Part shown: positions 11,669 through 23,045 of the stretch, piece after piece
Layout of the letters: the number at the start of each line of letters is the position of its first letter
How positions within the stretch are numbered: position 1 is the stretch's first letter
Assembly (NCBI GenBank): GCA_018806985.1
Contig: JADANN010000457.1
Location: 434,001-498,000 of the forward strand
Direction: 5' to 3'
Length of the DNA: 64,000 nt
Source of the DNA: Angiostrongylus vasorum
Taxonomy: Eukaryota > Nematoda > Chromadorea > Rhabditida > Metastrongylidae
Made by a program: the position numbers and the translations under genes
The notes under the pieces: model-generated
Seen by the model: the letters and a program-made list of their open reading frames with translations, nothing else
The model's database searches: none
What the model was told of the DNA's origin: nothing

Positions 11669-12290
11669 ATGTTATTACGGTTATGCTTGCGGAACGTTCT
11701 TCTTGCCACACGCCACATCTCAGTCAAACCGACGAAGTCTCCAGAGCCTCGATTTAGTGAATCAGCTGCGTTTCAGGCAAGTATCTAAGTTGACCCTATA
11801 GATGAGTTGTAAGTAAGCCTTCCACTATTTTATCTTCCTTTATAATTCGTTTCAAAGCAATGCAGGGTCGCAAACGTGGTGCAGGTGTTGCACAAACACC
11901 ATACAGATTCGATTACTACACAACTGATGAGTTCAGTAACAAGAAGTTGCTGTCTGCGATCGGAAGTCTTGTTGTGTTCATAGCCTACTTTGCGTACTTG
12001 AGGGAACCATCAGACTTGGACGAGATCTGGACCGCTCCTCCTCATGTTTTGACTGCAAATTTCCAAAGAAAGATGCTTCGTGAGCAAATTAAACAGGTAC
12101 ATTGGCAACCTTCTTGTTCTTTCATCTCATCCTTGTCAATATGAGCCATCGTATTTTAAACACATATTTACAGGCCGAAGCGAAAGGTCAAGATACGACT
12201 CTTTTGAGAGCAGAATTGGACTATGTTGATGTCAAAGAGGCAGCTCTTCAGATACAGTTTCAACAGCAAGATAGAAAAAAACGGGCTTGA
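11669..12290 (+). CDS. small single-pass protein with mitochondrial presequence, family not recognised
   Basis: Three exons: 11669-11780, 11858-12096, 12174-12290, joining to 155 residues. The N-terminus (MLLRLCLRNVLLATRHISV) is rich in Arg and hydrophobic residues and has no acidic residues, as in a mitochondrial targeting peptide. One membrane segment follows (LLSAIGSLVVFIAYFAYL), then a charged, probably helical tail (LREQIKQ joined to AEAKGQDTTLLRAELDY) ending in basic residues. This layout is like small accessory subunits of the respiratory chain, but I cannot name the family. The exon 1/exon 2 join is ambiguous: GT donor at 11781 with acceptor at 11857, or a GC donor at 11777 (CAG then GCAAGT) with acceptor at 11865. 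Both keep the frame and differ by four residues. Confidence 0.7.
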
Positions 12291-14029
12291 TTAATATCCT
12301 GCCTTTGTAAATATATTGAGATAGGACAAGCATAATTATGATACGAAGAAGAATTGTGAAGATTTCACTGATTGCTGAAGAAAATTTTGCCGAAATGCCT
12401 CGAAGTGTCTCAACGTCCCTAGATTCTAATATTCGCTGTTGTTGTGGTTAAGTCGCTTCGTCTTCTAAATATTTAATCAGGATGGTATTGTGGTCCGTGA
12501 GTAATAGGGCACGTATTGCACTGAATGTGATGTGGTTTTTTTAAAAAAGAGGGAAAAGCTCCGAACTTCAAAGCAACGCGAGCGACTCTCTATATCCGCT
12601 TGAATCCTGTTTGAGTCACGTTGACATCATCGTGACTGATCGTTCGAGATAGTGTATAGTGGGAAAAACATCCACGATACCTGTCGAGACTTCGTCAAAT
12701 AGTACCGAGGTGATCGCCCTCCAGCGCCAGGACTTTGCACAAAATCAGAACCCTATAAATATCGGTGGCTATATCCTACAAGCTCATCACTCGAGCTATA
12801 CATCCTCAACAAAATTGACAGAGCGCTAGAAGATGGTTTGAGCAATGCAAGTCATTAAAGTTTCTAAAAAGTGTACAATTTTTTAGGTGATGACGCCATT
12901 CTTATAGCGTTAAGCCATAGCCAGGAGAAAGAATGCTGGCAGATTTCAACAATAGCGCATTTGGTAAAATTGGTCTTCAAACTTCAACAAACGATGAAAG
13001 CAGGAACAAAGACGATGAAAATGATGACGAGTAAATTCGTTTCTGACGTCTCATCTATACTCAACAGGACGAAACGTGAATCTGACAAAGTTTATTTGCC
13101 CAGAAGTCAACATTATGAAAGAACGACAGCTGAGAGCTGGCTGTATAGCTGAGCAGAAGGAAACGAGCAGCTTGAAGGGACTTACAAAAGTAACGACGAA
13201 GAGATGAATAGAAAGCATACACGGCTTTGTGCTCATCGTTTCTGCTCGTGATCATCCTCTTAACATACGCCTCGGAGTTTTGGAAATTACATAAACATGG
13301 CAAGCTCACAAGAAGAAGACCCAAGATGAGATGATTAGGCTTATTCGCTGGAATCCTGCTGAAAAAATGAGATGCTATCGAATGAGCTGGATACGCTGGT
13401 AAACAATGAATGTACACTATGATGACACCTCCTCGAGACCCTTGAGAAAGAACATGACCTAGTGTCAGCCAAGAGACGCATACTGTAAGTGGACAGAAAG
13501 CTTAGGTTTTCCGTCAAATGAGATGGAATCAATTAGCTCTAATTCAATGACTGGGAATTTTGAATAAATGGTGCTCCTTTAGAAAATCTTGGACTCTTTC
13601 GGAAAAAATGCGTCCACATTTTAGCAGGCGTGAACTGACTGCATCAAGTTCGTTCATTTCCTGTCAAGACTTTTCACGACTGAGCAAAGTTGGAAAGAGG
13701 TGGTTTCGTTGTGATGATGAAAATTTCATTGCACCAATAAATAACTGAGCAGTACTCCCTCGTTACAAAATTATCGCACATGTGAACAGAAGGATTTCCA
13801 GCCGATTCTATCCAGGCAATCGGTGGAGTTCTTCGTACTTGTAGGCAACAGCTATGCGCAACAATACAATTACGTGTTCTTAATGCCAACAATAGTTTGG
13901 AACTATTACCACTGAGAAGACTTGTATCTTGGTCATTGGACACACTACACAATTTCAATTCTTCCCACAGCTCTCCCCCCCATAGAAAGATTTCCTATCG
14001 CTTAGTCACGAGACAACGCGATGGTGTTT
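12291..14029. other. intergenic stretch with a LINE fragment, no gene
   Basis: Contains the reverse-transcriptase fragment listed separately at 12570-13160. ORFs on either strand at 13060-13960 have no recognisable content and no consistent splice context. Nothing else supportable was seen. Confidence 0.5.
12570..13160 (+). mobile_element. RTE-like reverse-transcriptase fragment
   Basis: Around 12760-12840 it reads like the finger/palm segment (LELYILNKIDRALEDG). At 12880-12960 it reads like the metal-binding palm box and following helix (LGDDAILIALSHSQ), where family members have FADD or YADD. Internal stops and no intact ORF. Separate from the fuller copy in the S1P lyase intron. Confidence 0.6.
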
Positions 14030-14960
14030 CCATAGGTGGCGGATAGGGGGGTTTATCGCACACCAGAAGCGACCTCATGCTCCACTGAGGCGCAGATGGA
14101 TCCAAAGGATGGAATCCCTGTTTCTGCATGCGCCAATTTGGCTCTTACCTTCTTCATTTACGATGCAAATCCATGCATGCGTGTGTGGGTGTGTTCTCGC
14201 TTATAGGGAGTGTATTCTGCGAGTCAGTTCGGCCGAAAGCCTCCAATCAAGTGAAAGCGAACCATATCGGAGGTGGTCAGGAGTCGTGCCTCACAAATAA
14301 GCTGTCTGCCTACTCTAGGAGGAGAGAGAGGCAAGCAACTCGTGGGTATACCCAGCCCCCCACATTCGGAGCTCAGCGAGGTATACGTTGGTATTAAAAA
14401 GGTTAATACAGTAAAATAAAAGGGTCCAATTCACCTTACCCCGATAGAGCCCTCGATACGGTAGTCTTCGGTAGGGCGGATACGAAGAAGGCTGCTAAAA
14501 TCCCAGGTGACAATAAACGCTCACTTGCATCTGAGTCCCCCATATGGGACTTGGTCATACAGGCACGAGGTACGACGTCATCGGACAGGCCGAGACGAGA
14601 CGACGCCACCTATTCAACGCCGTCTTTAACGCTGGAGAAGAGGTGTTCCTCGAAACATGCGACAATAATGGAGTCGGCGTCGTCAGCGTTCTCGATGATA
14701 CAACTTAGGTTGTGAACATCGATTCCTTCGAACAACCAACACTCGAATCGGATATTTACGGTTGAAGAGATGTGGATCAATACCGATCTTTGTAGTTTTT
14801 GTCGTCTAAGCACCACATCAAGCCGTGAGGAAGAAGTCTAAACGTTCCCTATGAACTTCGAGTTCTTCATAGAAGACCATATATTCTTTGAGGTCACGAC
14901 AGATGATACAGAATTCTCATAGATTTCACTGATGTTTCAAACGTTGTACTGAAGAATGTA
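14030..14960 (+). mobile_element. RTE-like LINE, 5' segment only
   Basis: Collinear with 5055-5950: same leader (GGATCCAAAGGATGGAATCC corresponds to a block at 5153-5170), same middle (GGTATACCCAGCC), and the same endonuclease start (a GGCCGAGACGAGACGACGCC block near 14590). Broken by stops and ending before any reverse transcriptase. Useful as an independent witness of the element's 5' end. Confidence 0.75.
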
Positions 14961-15009
14961 TACTTCACGATCTAGAAGTTTCAAATTTTTCAATTTTTAT
15001 GCACTCTGA

Positions 15010-15277
15010 AGAGCGCGTATGGCTCAGAGGCTAGAGGTGCCTTGCAGCACACATAGGTTCAATCCCGCGCCCCACGCTCGCCAAGCCTTCCATCCCTCCG
15101 ACTTCGGCAAACTGGAACCAGACCTGTCTGGGAGGATGGCAGTACTGGCTCGATACATCGATAGCCCCCTGTAAGTCATTGTATGGGCCAGATATCAGCC
15201 AACCACATCTGCAAAGCTTGATGAAGCGAATACATGGCGCATCTCTCAAGGGTTCCTCAACGCCGAGAGTCTATCTT
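15010..15277 (+). mobile_element. tRNA-derived SINE-I copy with intact box B
   Basis: Head keeps a clean RNA polymerase III box B (GGTTCAATCCC at about 15055). The body CCAAGCCTTCCATCCCTCCG and GACCTGTCTGGGAGGATGGC and tail CAACGCCGAGAGTC are preserved, with an altered segment near 15195-15215. Confidence 0.8.
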
Positions 15278-15786
15278 CTTTGTCCTTTATGCACGCTATA
15301 ACCATCACATCTCGCATTATCTTCAATGTACACTTTTTGAAAACAACTGACCTACAACTACAATCATTAAGACTCTGCAAAGTTTACAGTTAATGATACT
15401 GTGTAAGGAGAATACATCCGAACTACTGAGAAGGAAACTCCATGTACTTAAGTTATGGAAGAGCACGAATGTATGCGCCGTTTGCTAATGTTCTGATTGG
15501 TGGATAACTTCTTCGCATGACCAGCTCGATTTTTCCTATAAGTTCCAGTATGATGGGTTTTCATTCTAACCAATTTTTCCGCAAGTGGGAGATTTGATCG
15601 TCAGTTCAGCATAGAATGGTCGACAAGTCTACAAATGCACCACTGGCATTAGTTGATTCAGTACAGAGTATGCGTGAGGCCAGTGCAGCTACAGTTGTAT
15701 TAGCCAGCTCAATATAAAATCCTCAACATCTTGGGAATAGTCACGCGGCACTTTTATGGAATCTGACTTTGTGAAACATTACGCAA

Positions 15787-16052
15787 ATAACGTTCGGCGT
15801 TTCCATCAGGAAGCCCAGCTAAGAGTAAGCCAGTCCAGGATCCACCACCGTCCTGGTATCAAACTAGTCGCATGGTGGCAAATCCTCCTCTGATCCACGA
15901 CGACCGCTTGTCGTGGTGACGACCTAGGGCAGACTTTGGCCAGGCTGTCTTCGAAATTCCAGGGAACCACAATGGCTTAACCAGCAAATCTCCGAAAAAA
16001 TGGTGATTATGCTGGGACCCGCACAACTAGTGATGACGGGCCGTTCAAGTAT
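15787..16052 (+). repeat. repeat B copy lacking its head
   Basis: Starts at the GGCGTTTCCATCAGGAAGCC block and runs to GGTGATTATGCTGGGACCCG and the tail. The hairpin head seen in fuller copies is absent. A SINE follows within 30 bases. Confidence 0.75.
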
Positions 16053-16081
16053 CAAGTAAGAAGTAAGGCACGTGTAAAAAA

Positions 16082-16358
16082 GGCGCGTGTAGCGCAGTGG
16101 TCGGAGGCGCCCTATAACACACATGGGATCAATCACCGCGCCCCAGGCTCATGAAGCCCTCCATCGCTACGGGGTCAGCAAATTGGTACCAGACTTATCT
16201 GGGAGGATAGCAGCACTGGCCCGACACATCGGTAGGCCACCGCGAGTCATTGTAAAGGCCAGATATGCATTCATTCAATTCCAACGATCGCTAATGAAGT
16301 CAAATGCATGGCGCATCTCTCGTGGATTGATCAAAGCCGAGAGCTTTACCCTTTATCC
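16082..16358 (+). mobile_element. tRNA-derived SINE-I copy with intact box A
   Basis: One of the best heads: GTGTAGCGCAGTGGTCGGAG contains the box A match TAGCGCAGTGG. A weakened box B (GGATCAATCAC) sits about 35 bases on. Body and tail are full length, ending at GAGAGCTTTACCCTTTATCC. Confidence 0.85.
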
Positions 16359-17092
16359 TTAATTTTACGCGAGATATACTGGTGAAACACCACTACCCAT
16401 ACAAATGCCAACAAAGACTCGTCAATAAGGAGATTTTTCTGGTCTGTGAGCTCTCATTAGATTCCTGATGACAAGTTGGACCAGCGAACTTGTAAGCCCT
16501 TGCTCTTTCTCACCATATTGCATTGCCCAACAAATGGAGGTAATTTAACAGCTTCTCAAACCTATCTTAGACAGCAGTGGGACAGCACATAGAAGATAAG
16601 CAAAAGGCACAGACCAACGAATCTTCTCATCCCTTAAACAGTTTTTGGTTCCTACGACTTATCCTCTCTTGTCCATATTCGCTGCTTCTTACAATGGATT
16701 TCAGATTTTTTATCGACAAGTACCATAGTAAATGCTATCGATTCAATACTGATGTGCAGCCATTCGGAAATGAAGCTTTATTCCTCAACATTCCTCAACA
16801 GCCGGCGTGATTCAAGCTCATACAATCCAATCTTTGAGTTCAACCAGTTGATTGTTCTTCCATTTCCAATCGATATGATGACACAGATTTATCAGATGAG
16901 ATTCGCGGACATAAAAGCAGATAAAACACCGAAATATACATTTTTGTGTCACCTACAACTTTACCAAATGAGGACAGCAGTGTGATGGATGGTGGACGAG
17001 TTTTATTTCATCAGTTCGATATGCTCTCAAAGGCATAAAAAACAGAAGTACATCATGGCATTCACCCCCCGCAGGGCAAGCTGAGAAGGAGG

Positions 17093-17375
17093 CCGGCGTT
17101 TCCATCAGGAAGCCTAGCTAAGAGCAAACCAATACCAGGTTCCGTCAGGGTCCTAGTAGCAAGCTAGTCGCATGGTGGCAAATCTCCCTCTGATTCACAA
17201 AAGTGGCAACTGTTTGTGGTGGTCACGACCTGGAGCAGACTTTGGCTTGGCTGACCACCGGACTCCAGGTAAACACGGTAGCTAAATCAACAAAACTCCG
17301 AAAAAGTGGAAATTATGCTGGGACCCGTACAACAAGTGAAGGTGGGCCTTCCGAGTATCCAAGTAGATTAGTCAG
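17093..17375 (+). repeat. repeat B copy lacking its head
   Basis: Begins at GGCGTTTCCATCAGGAAGCC and ends at CGAGTATCCAAGTAG. Same internal start point as the copy at 15787, so truncation at this boundary is recurrent. Confidence 0.75.
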
Positions 17376-17576
17376 TAGTAGTCGCCGGAATAAACTAGCA
17401 GCACTGTCCGTGCTTACAGATTCACGACGAAATTGTCATCATGGTGAAGCCGCGTATACCATCATTTCGCAGGAGCTTCTCCTTTTCCTTAAAGGAGTCC
17501 ATGATCTTAGACTTGCATTTCTTTGATGTTTGTTCTGCGATTTCATTATTTTTTCTTATCGTTGTTGTTGTAAGGG

Positions 17577-17852
17577 GGCGCGCGTAGCGCAGTGGTCGGA
17601 GGCTCCTGCAATACGCATAGGATCGTTCCCAGCACCCAAGGCCCACCAAGCCTTCTATCCTTCCCTGATCGGTAAATTGGTACCATACTTGTCTGGGAGG
17701 GTAGCATCACTGGCTCGACACATCGCTGGGCCACCGCGAGTCATTCTAAAGGCCAAATATGCATTCAATCACATCCGAACGATGCTTAGTGAAATTGAAA
17801 GCGTGCTGCATCTCTCTGGGATTGATCAACGCCGGGAGCTTTGTCCTTTTGT
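17577..17852 (+). mobile_element. tRNA-derived SINE-I copy just upstream of rpn-7
   Basis: Head GCGTAGCGCAGTGGTCGGAG with box A, box B position GGATCGTTCCC, body CCACCGCGAGTCATTC and AAATATGCATTCAATCAC, tail ACGCCGGGAGCTTTGTCC. It ends about 100 bases before the rpn-7 ATG. Confidence 0.85.
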
Positions 17853-17954
17853 CGTTGTTGTTTTCAAAAATACCACACTTTATTCTTCTATGTCATGTTT
17901 ATTTTAAATAAGTTTGAAAGCGAGTGTCGTATTGCTAACTCAGGTTTTAAGACC

Positions 17955-20900
17955 ATGGCAGAGAATTCAGCTACCAAGGTAGATGGAGAGGGCAGCTATG
18001 ATAAGGAGGTGAAGCACTTGTAATTTGTTTACAGCATCCGTTTTGCTTTGTCATGTATTTTTTGTATGCCTTTATTAAGATATTTGTAGGTGATTTCCAA
18101 GTATCCAGATATGGAGTTAGCTCAACTTCGCTTTCTGGTTAACCATCCTGATCTCGATAAAGACGTTAAAAAGCAAAAGCTCGATCAGTTTCAAGCCGCT
18201 ATAAAAGAAAATGATATGGCTCCTTTGTACGAGCTGATTTGCGGAGAGGTCGGCATTCTGATGGACCAGTCGCTGCTCGCTGAGATGAAAGAAAAGAATT
18301 CCAAACGCATAAAAGAAATCGATGCCGAAATTGAAGATGCGGAGAAAAATCTTGGTTTGTGTTTTGTTCCATTCTGTTCCATTATTGGCTTATTTCACTA
18401 TTTTTTGTGGCCCCTCTTCATGACGCAGTCGGTGCTAAATTTTCCCAGAGAGGAAGAGAAAGGGAAAAAAAGGGAGGATTCAGTTTCAAGGAAAATGTTC
18501 ATCAAAGTAGTTCGTCTTATAAATGACAATGTGAGCCACTTTAATCCCTGCGGTCCCTCTCCCGAAGAAATCTCGTGCAGCTGGGTAGATACATTTCTGA
18601 CACACAAGACAGTGTTCTCTCTTTTTAGAGGGTTTTCCTTTAGCAAACAGTGAGTTGCAGCCAGAAGATCTAGTCCCAAACTCTGTTCCCATGAACCGCT
18701 CGGTTTTGATGGAAAATCCATCTTTGATGGAGCGGAGTTCCCTCATCTTTAGCACAAAGTTGTTTTCCAAGAAGCTCATTTTCTCTAAAACGTTGTTTCC
18801 TCGTACGATTTCTGCTGTCTCTACTGGGCGATAGTAGTTTGTTTTCCTATCTCATGGTTAAAAACGACTTTCCACGTTTTGGAGCTCTTCCCAGACAAAT
18901 TATTGTGCAACAGTCCGATGCAGTGGAAATCTTGCAAACACAAAGTCTCCACGTATTCCTACAGAGCCTTTTTGCGGTCGCTACTTCTATTGTTTAGTGG
19001 TTACTGGTCACCTCTTAATTACCGGAATTCTGTTTAGGTGGTACCGAGGTTCGTCAGGCTTGGTTGAAAAAATTCGAGTACTATTGTCAAATTGGGGATA
19101 AGGAGAATGTGTGCAAGACTTTCACGGTAGTCATTTGAAATCTTTATGAGCAAAAAATTTAGTCTGAATATGAAAAATGCTCTTTCCAGTCCACCTACGA
19201 CAAGACAGTTGGTATGGGCTACCGCATTGATCTCGTGTTTAATATGATTCGTGTAGGATTGTTTTTCCTTGATCATAGTTTAATCAATCAGCACATCACT
19301 AAAGCTAAGGAGTTAATGGAACAGGTTTGAATTAGCCTCTTGAGTAGTGCTGTTGTACGTAGCTCTTTTACTATTACAGACCAGCGTCAAGCAAATGTTT
19401 CAGGTCTTTACTCGTTCTTAATAGAATTTGTTCTAAATTTTTTTCTTTCTTCTAAAGGTTATTGTTTTCCTTTCTCTTCATGTCAATATAACCAATACAG
19501 GGCGGTGATTGGGAGAGAAAAAACCGTCTTCGATCCTACGAAGCGCTTTATAAGATGTCAGTAAGAGACTTTAATGGAGCTGCTCACCTTTTCCTCGAAG
19601 CCGTTCCCACATTTGGATCCTATGAATTGATGACCTATGAGAATCTTGTGTTCTACGCCGTAGTAACATCTCTATTCGGTTTGTATATTCACGTTTATTT
19701 CTGTTTACTTTTGTTTGTTCACAATCACTTAACTTTTGCATTTTAGCTCTTGGTCGTCCAGATCTGAGAACCAAAGTGATAAGATGTAATGAAATCCAGG
19801 AGCAGGTTTGTGCAACGCTTTTTAGCTCTATCCTTTAATGTTTTTCTTCTTTTTTTTCAGCTTACAGGAGGTGGGACGCACGGAGCGTTAATACCTGTTC
19901 GAGAATACCTTGAGGCTTACTATGGATGCCATTATGATCGCTTTTTCATCCAATTGGCAGCTCTTGAGAGCGAACGATTTAAATTCGACCGGTACCTAGC
20001 TCCTCATTTTAACTACTACTCACGTGGTATGAGATTGCGCGCATACGAACAATTCCTTACTCCTTACAAAACTGTGAGTACTTTCCGTTGATGTGTAAAC
20101 CTTGGCTGTAATGTCCTAGAGAGACCTAAATACGTGGGAATTCAACCACAATGATGCTGAGATATTCGCAATACTTGGACTCTGGACCAAATCCTACCAC
20201 GATTTCCGTTTTCGGGAGCTCGCACATTACACACTACGCCGCGGATGCCCTAGCTCTGCGTTTCTCTCAGGTAATTTTTCCATCTACCAGTGCCATCAGC
20301 AATCACCCTTCGATGGGATTGATCTGAGGAGCCTACATCGGCATTGAGCCCAGTTAAGCTGAGGCTGCAGTCGAAATCACAATGTTTACTTTTTTCTTTA
20401 CTGCCTGCTATAATTTTCACTGTAAGGTACTATGCGAAATTAACCACAACGATACTGAGATATTGGTTGTGGTTGATTCCGCATAATACCCTGCCGTGAA
20501 AATTGTAATAGGCAGTATATAAAAGCAAATATATGTGGGAATTATTTAACACTCATGGCTGATGGTTGATGAGCGTTGATTCGTTCTCAATTGTGCGGTA
20601 CGCAACAGAAAAGCCGGTATTAAGTAACCTCCACCCCTGTGTGGACGAACATTTCCCCACCTTTCAATCTCAAGCAGGCATAATTCATAGTGGGTTTCAT
20701 TGCTTGAAGTAGAAATCAGTATAATGTGTAGGTTTTTTCCAACAAGATACGTCTTATTCATCTTGTCTGTGGTTAATTATACATAATTCTTGTAAAATAG
20801 ACCCATATTGTCAAAGCATTCACCTCATATCGATTTGGACTTTTGACTGAATTGCCTTGAAGAATACGATCTGATTATCCGGCAATACACATGTACGCAT

Positions 20901-22966
20901 GCAAGAACATGCTTACATAAATTTTTATTTTCCTATTCTGTACAACCCGTTCTCAAACCTATTGTGCGGTTTACAGTACTTCTCACATTCGATTCTTTTC
21001 GTCGCATCCATTATCCCAAAAGGTCTTTCAATTTTACTTGTGCTTCGCTGCTGTTTGAGCATTTCATCTTGAATGTTATAGAATGCTGGTCGAGCCGATT
21101 CTCACTGGAGTAATGAGGTAGCCGAGCGTTACCAATTGATTTGTAGAGATTTTTTTTCCCGGACAGGTCCGGTACCAATTCTCCGACCCCGGAGGGATGA
21201 AAGATTTGATGACCCTTGAGCAGGATTTAACCGCTACCATTCTAATGACGACTGGCATCACTACCACCGTGCTATCCGCCCCTATTTACATAATTAGGAA
21301 AGCTATATGGGCAATCGATGCAACGGAAAAGTTGTCGTATCCTATGGATTTTCCTCTGTCTCAGGGAAGGGCAATGACGCCGTTGTTCAGCGTTTAATCC
21401 TCTATTCGCCTGTTGGAGGCGTGCTACATAAACTCGCGAATAACCATCTGAAGATCCTGCAGTGAGTGAGATCCGCTGAAATACTTGAGGAAAATACGCG
21501 CGTACCGCTGAGAATTAGGAATTCGGCTCTAAGTAGCACTAGAAAGTACCACTACTCATTGATAAGTTGTCACGATGGTGTTTGATTCACAAGTTCGACA
21601 AAATAACGGATGTGAATTGTAGCTAGAACCGCTATTTGGCTGGGAAAACCAGGTTGCAAAAGATTAATGGTTTATCTATAGTGAACGAGCGTCATATGGA
21701 TCCTCCGCTTGTTTCCATTTACTACTGGAAATAAGCGAAGAGATTGAAATAACCTGTTTTTTGATTAGGTGCGGATGGATATGATGGCCAAAGATTTTGG
21801 TGTATCCCGTGGTTTCATTGACAAGGAGCTCCACCGCCTTATTGCTGCTGGACAACTACATTGCAGAATTGACGCCGTTCGCGGTGTAATCGAAATGAAC
21901 TATCCTGACTCAAAGAACTACTTATACAAAGCCGTCATAAAGTAGGTTAAGTCGTACGTACTTGTAATAGTAGCTGAAGTAGTACTTCGTAGTAGTCATA
22001 TTAATATCGAGTTGCAGAATTTTAAATACTCACATGATCAACGTTCTCTCTTTATTAGCGCTTTTGAAATGTCCTTATTTTCCAACTATATGTCGTGTCA
22101 AATCAAAAAGAATGAGTTTTGGAAAACTCCGGACCGCAGCTGTTTGCGGTGTGAATTAAACTCGCTATTATCCTTTCAGAGGCCTAGCGCGTTCACCACC
22201 ACACCATGCGGGTCCTTCGTTTCGCCTGTCTCTCAGCTGTGTTATTGACCTCTAGCTGCTGTCAGCAATCACCCATCTATGGGATTGATGTGGGAAGCAC
22301 AAATTGGCACTGAACTTAGTTAGGCCGAAGCTTTAGTACACTACTCTTTTTTTTCATAGCAGGGTATGACGCACCATGCCATGAAAATCGAATAGACAGT
22401 AAGTAAGAAATACTTCTAAAGATTAACCTGGCCAATGGTATGTGGTTATTTTATCCCTCTGAACTATCATTTATGAGCTGACAAAAGGTTGGTACTTATC
22501 GTGCTTTACAATGGCTAATGTTCAGCTTAGCTCTGATAAAGGAGAAACCGCCAATAAGTGTTAACAGCTTCCCGTGGGCTTGTCACTGGCAGTTCGCAAA
22601 AGCTGGATAACTTCTATATCGTATATCTGCTTGTTCGCATTTGCGATTTATTTATACGACTGTATTTAGTGTTCTGATGTAGATCTTTTTAAGTAAGGGG
22701 AAAGATCGAAATAATGAGATAGCTGTCATTTTAAAATGAAACTTTCTGATAAATTCATTTTGTAGTGCTATCCTAATAGCGTTATAGTTATAGATTTCCT
22801 GTCTCTTTTCAGTACATTCCTTATGGAAAGAAAGTCATTTAGTCTTCTTATTAGATTTGAATACCCATTTGTTTGTGTTTCCAACTTAATTTAGTTCATT
22901 ATTTGCAGAGATGGAGACATTCTTTTGAATCGGATTCAGAAACTGGCACGTGTCATCAATGCATGA
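17955..22966 (+). CDS. rpn-7: 26S proteasome regulatory subunit Rpn7 (PSMD6)
   Basis: Lid subunit of the 19S proteasome cap, holding together the PCI-subunit horseshoe that positions the deubiquitinase. Nine exons in phase: 17955-18008, 18090-18354, 19038-19126, 19190-19324, 19501-19678, 19747-19805, 19861-20073, 21769-21941, 22909-22966, giving 407 residues (human PSMD6 is 389). Recognised segments: TYDKTVGMGYRIDLVFNMIR, GGDWERKNRLRSYEALYK, RDFNGAAHLFLEAVPTFGSY, then the PCI domain with AKDFGVSRGFIDKELHRLIA and AAGQLHCRIDAVRGVIE, and the helical end GDILLNRIQKLARVINA. The ATG is the first in frame and sits after TTTAAG. The 1.7 kb intron 20074-21768 and the intron 21942-22908 carry repeat C, a foldback and a SINE-II. 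The extra length relative to human is mainly in the N-terminal half. Confidence 0.96.
20137..20395 (+). repeat. repeat C copy in rpn-7 intron
   Basis: Head GAATTCAACCACAATGATGC, middle with CATCAGCAATCACCC and GATGGGATTGATCTG, tail CATTGAGCCCAGTTAAGCTG. Followed at once by the foldback at 20400-20519, whose arms share the CCACAAC..ATACTGAGATAT motif of the repeat C head. Confidence 0.75.
20400..20519. repeat. foldback: about 50 bp inverted arms around a short spacer
   Basis: The left arm starts ACTGCCTGCTATAATTTTCA and runs to AATTAACCACAA. The right arm starts TTGTGGTTGATTCCGCATAA and runs to ATAGGCAGT. Reverse-complementing the right arm matches the left over about 50 bases with about ten differences. 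The spacer is under 20 bases. A MITE-type element is the natural reading. It is flanked by TA-rich DNA. Confidence 0.75.
21095..21290 (-). mobile_element. tRNA-like SINE-II copy
   Basis: In reverse complement: head GATAGCACGGTGGTAGTGAT (box A like), then body CCCTCCGGGGTCGGAGAATT and CCGGACCTGTCCGGGAAAAA. Shares the pyrimidine-rich middle with SINE-I but has a different head. Located in the rpn-7 intron. Confidence 0.65.
22118..22340 (+). repeat. repeat C copy, 5' truncated
   Basis: Starts inside the head at AAAACTCCGGACCGCAGCTG and continues through CACCACACCATGCGGGTCCT and AATCACCCATC to the tail. Lies in the rpn-7 intron between the last two exons. Confidence 0.75.
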
Positions 22967-23045
22967 CGAACGTATAGTAGTCGTTCACACTGATTGATTT
23001 CCACATGACCTCAACACCCCTAATGTTATTTTATTTACTGTTGTA

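Noticed and set aside
16082..16150. tRNA-like sequence with box A
   Set aside because: No cloverleaf could be drawn and the same head recurs with a common non-tRNA body in 10 other places; it is a SINE head.
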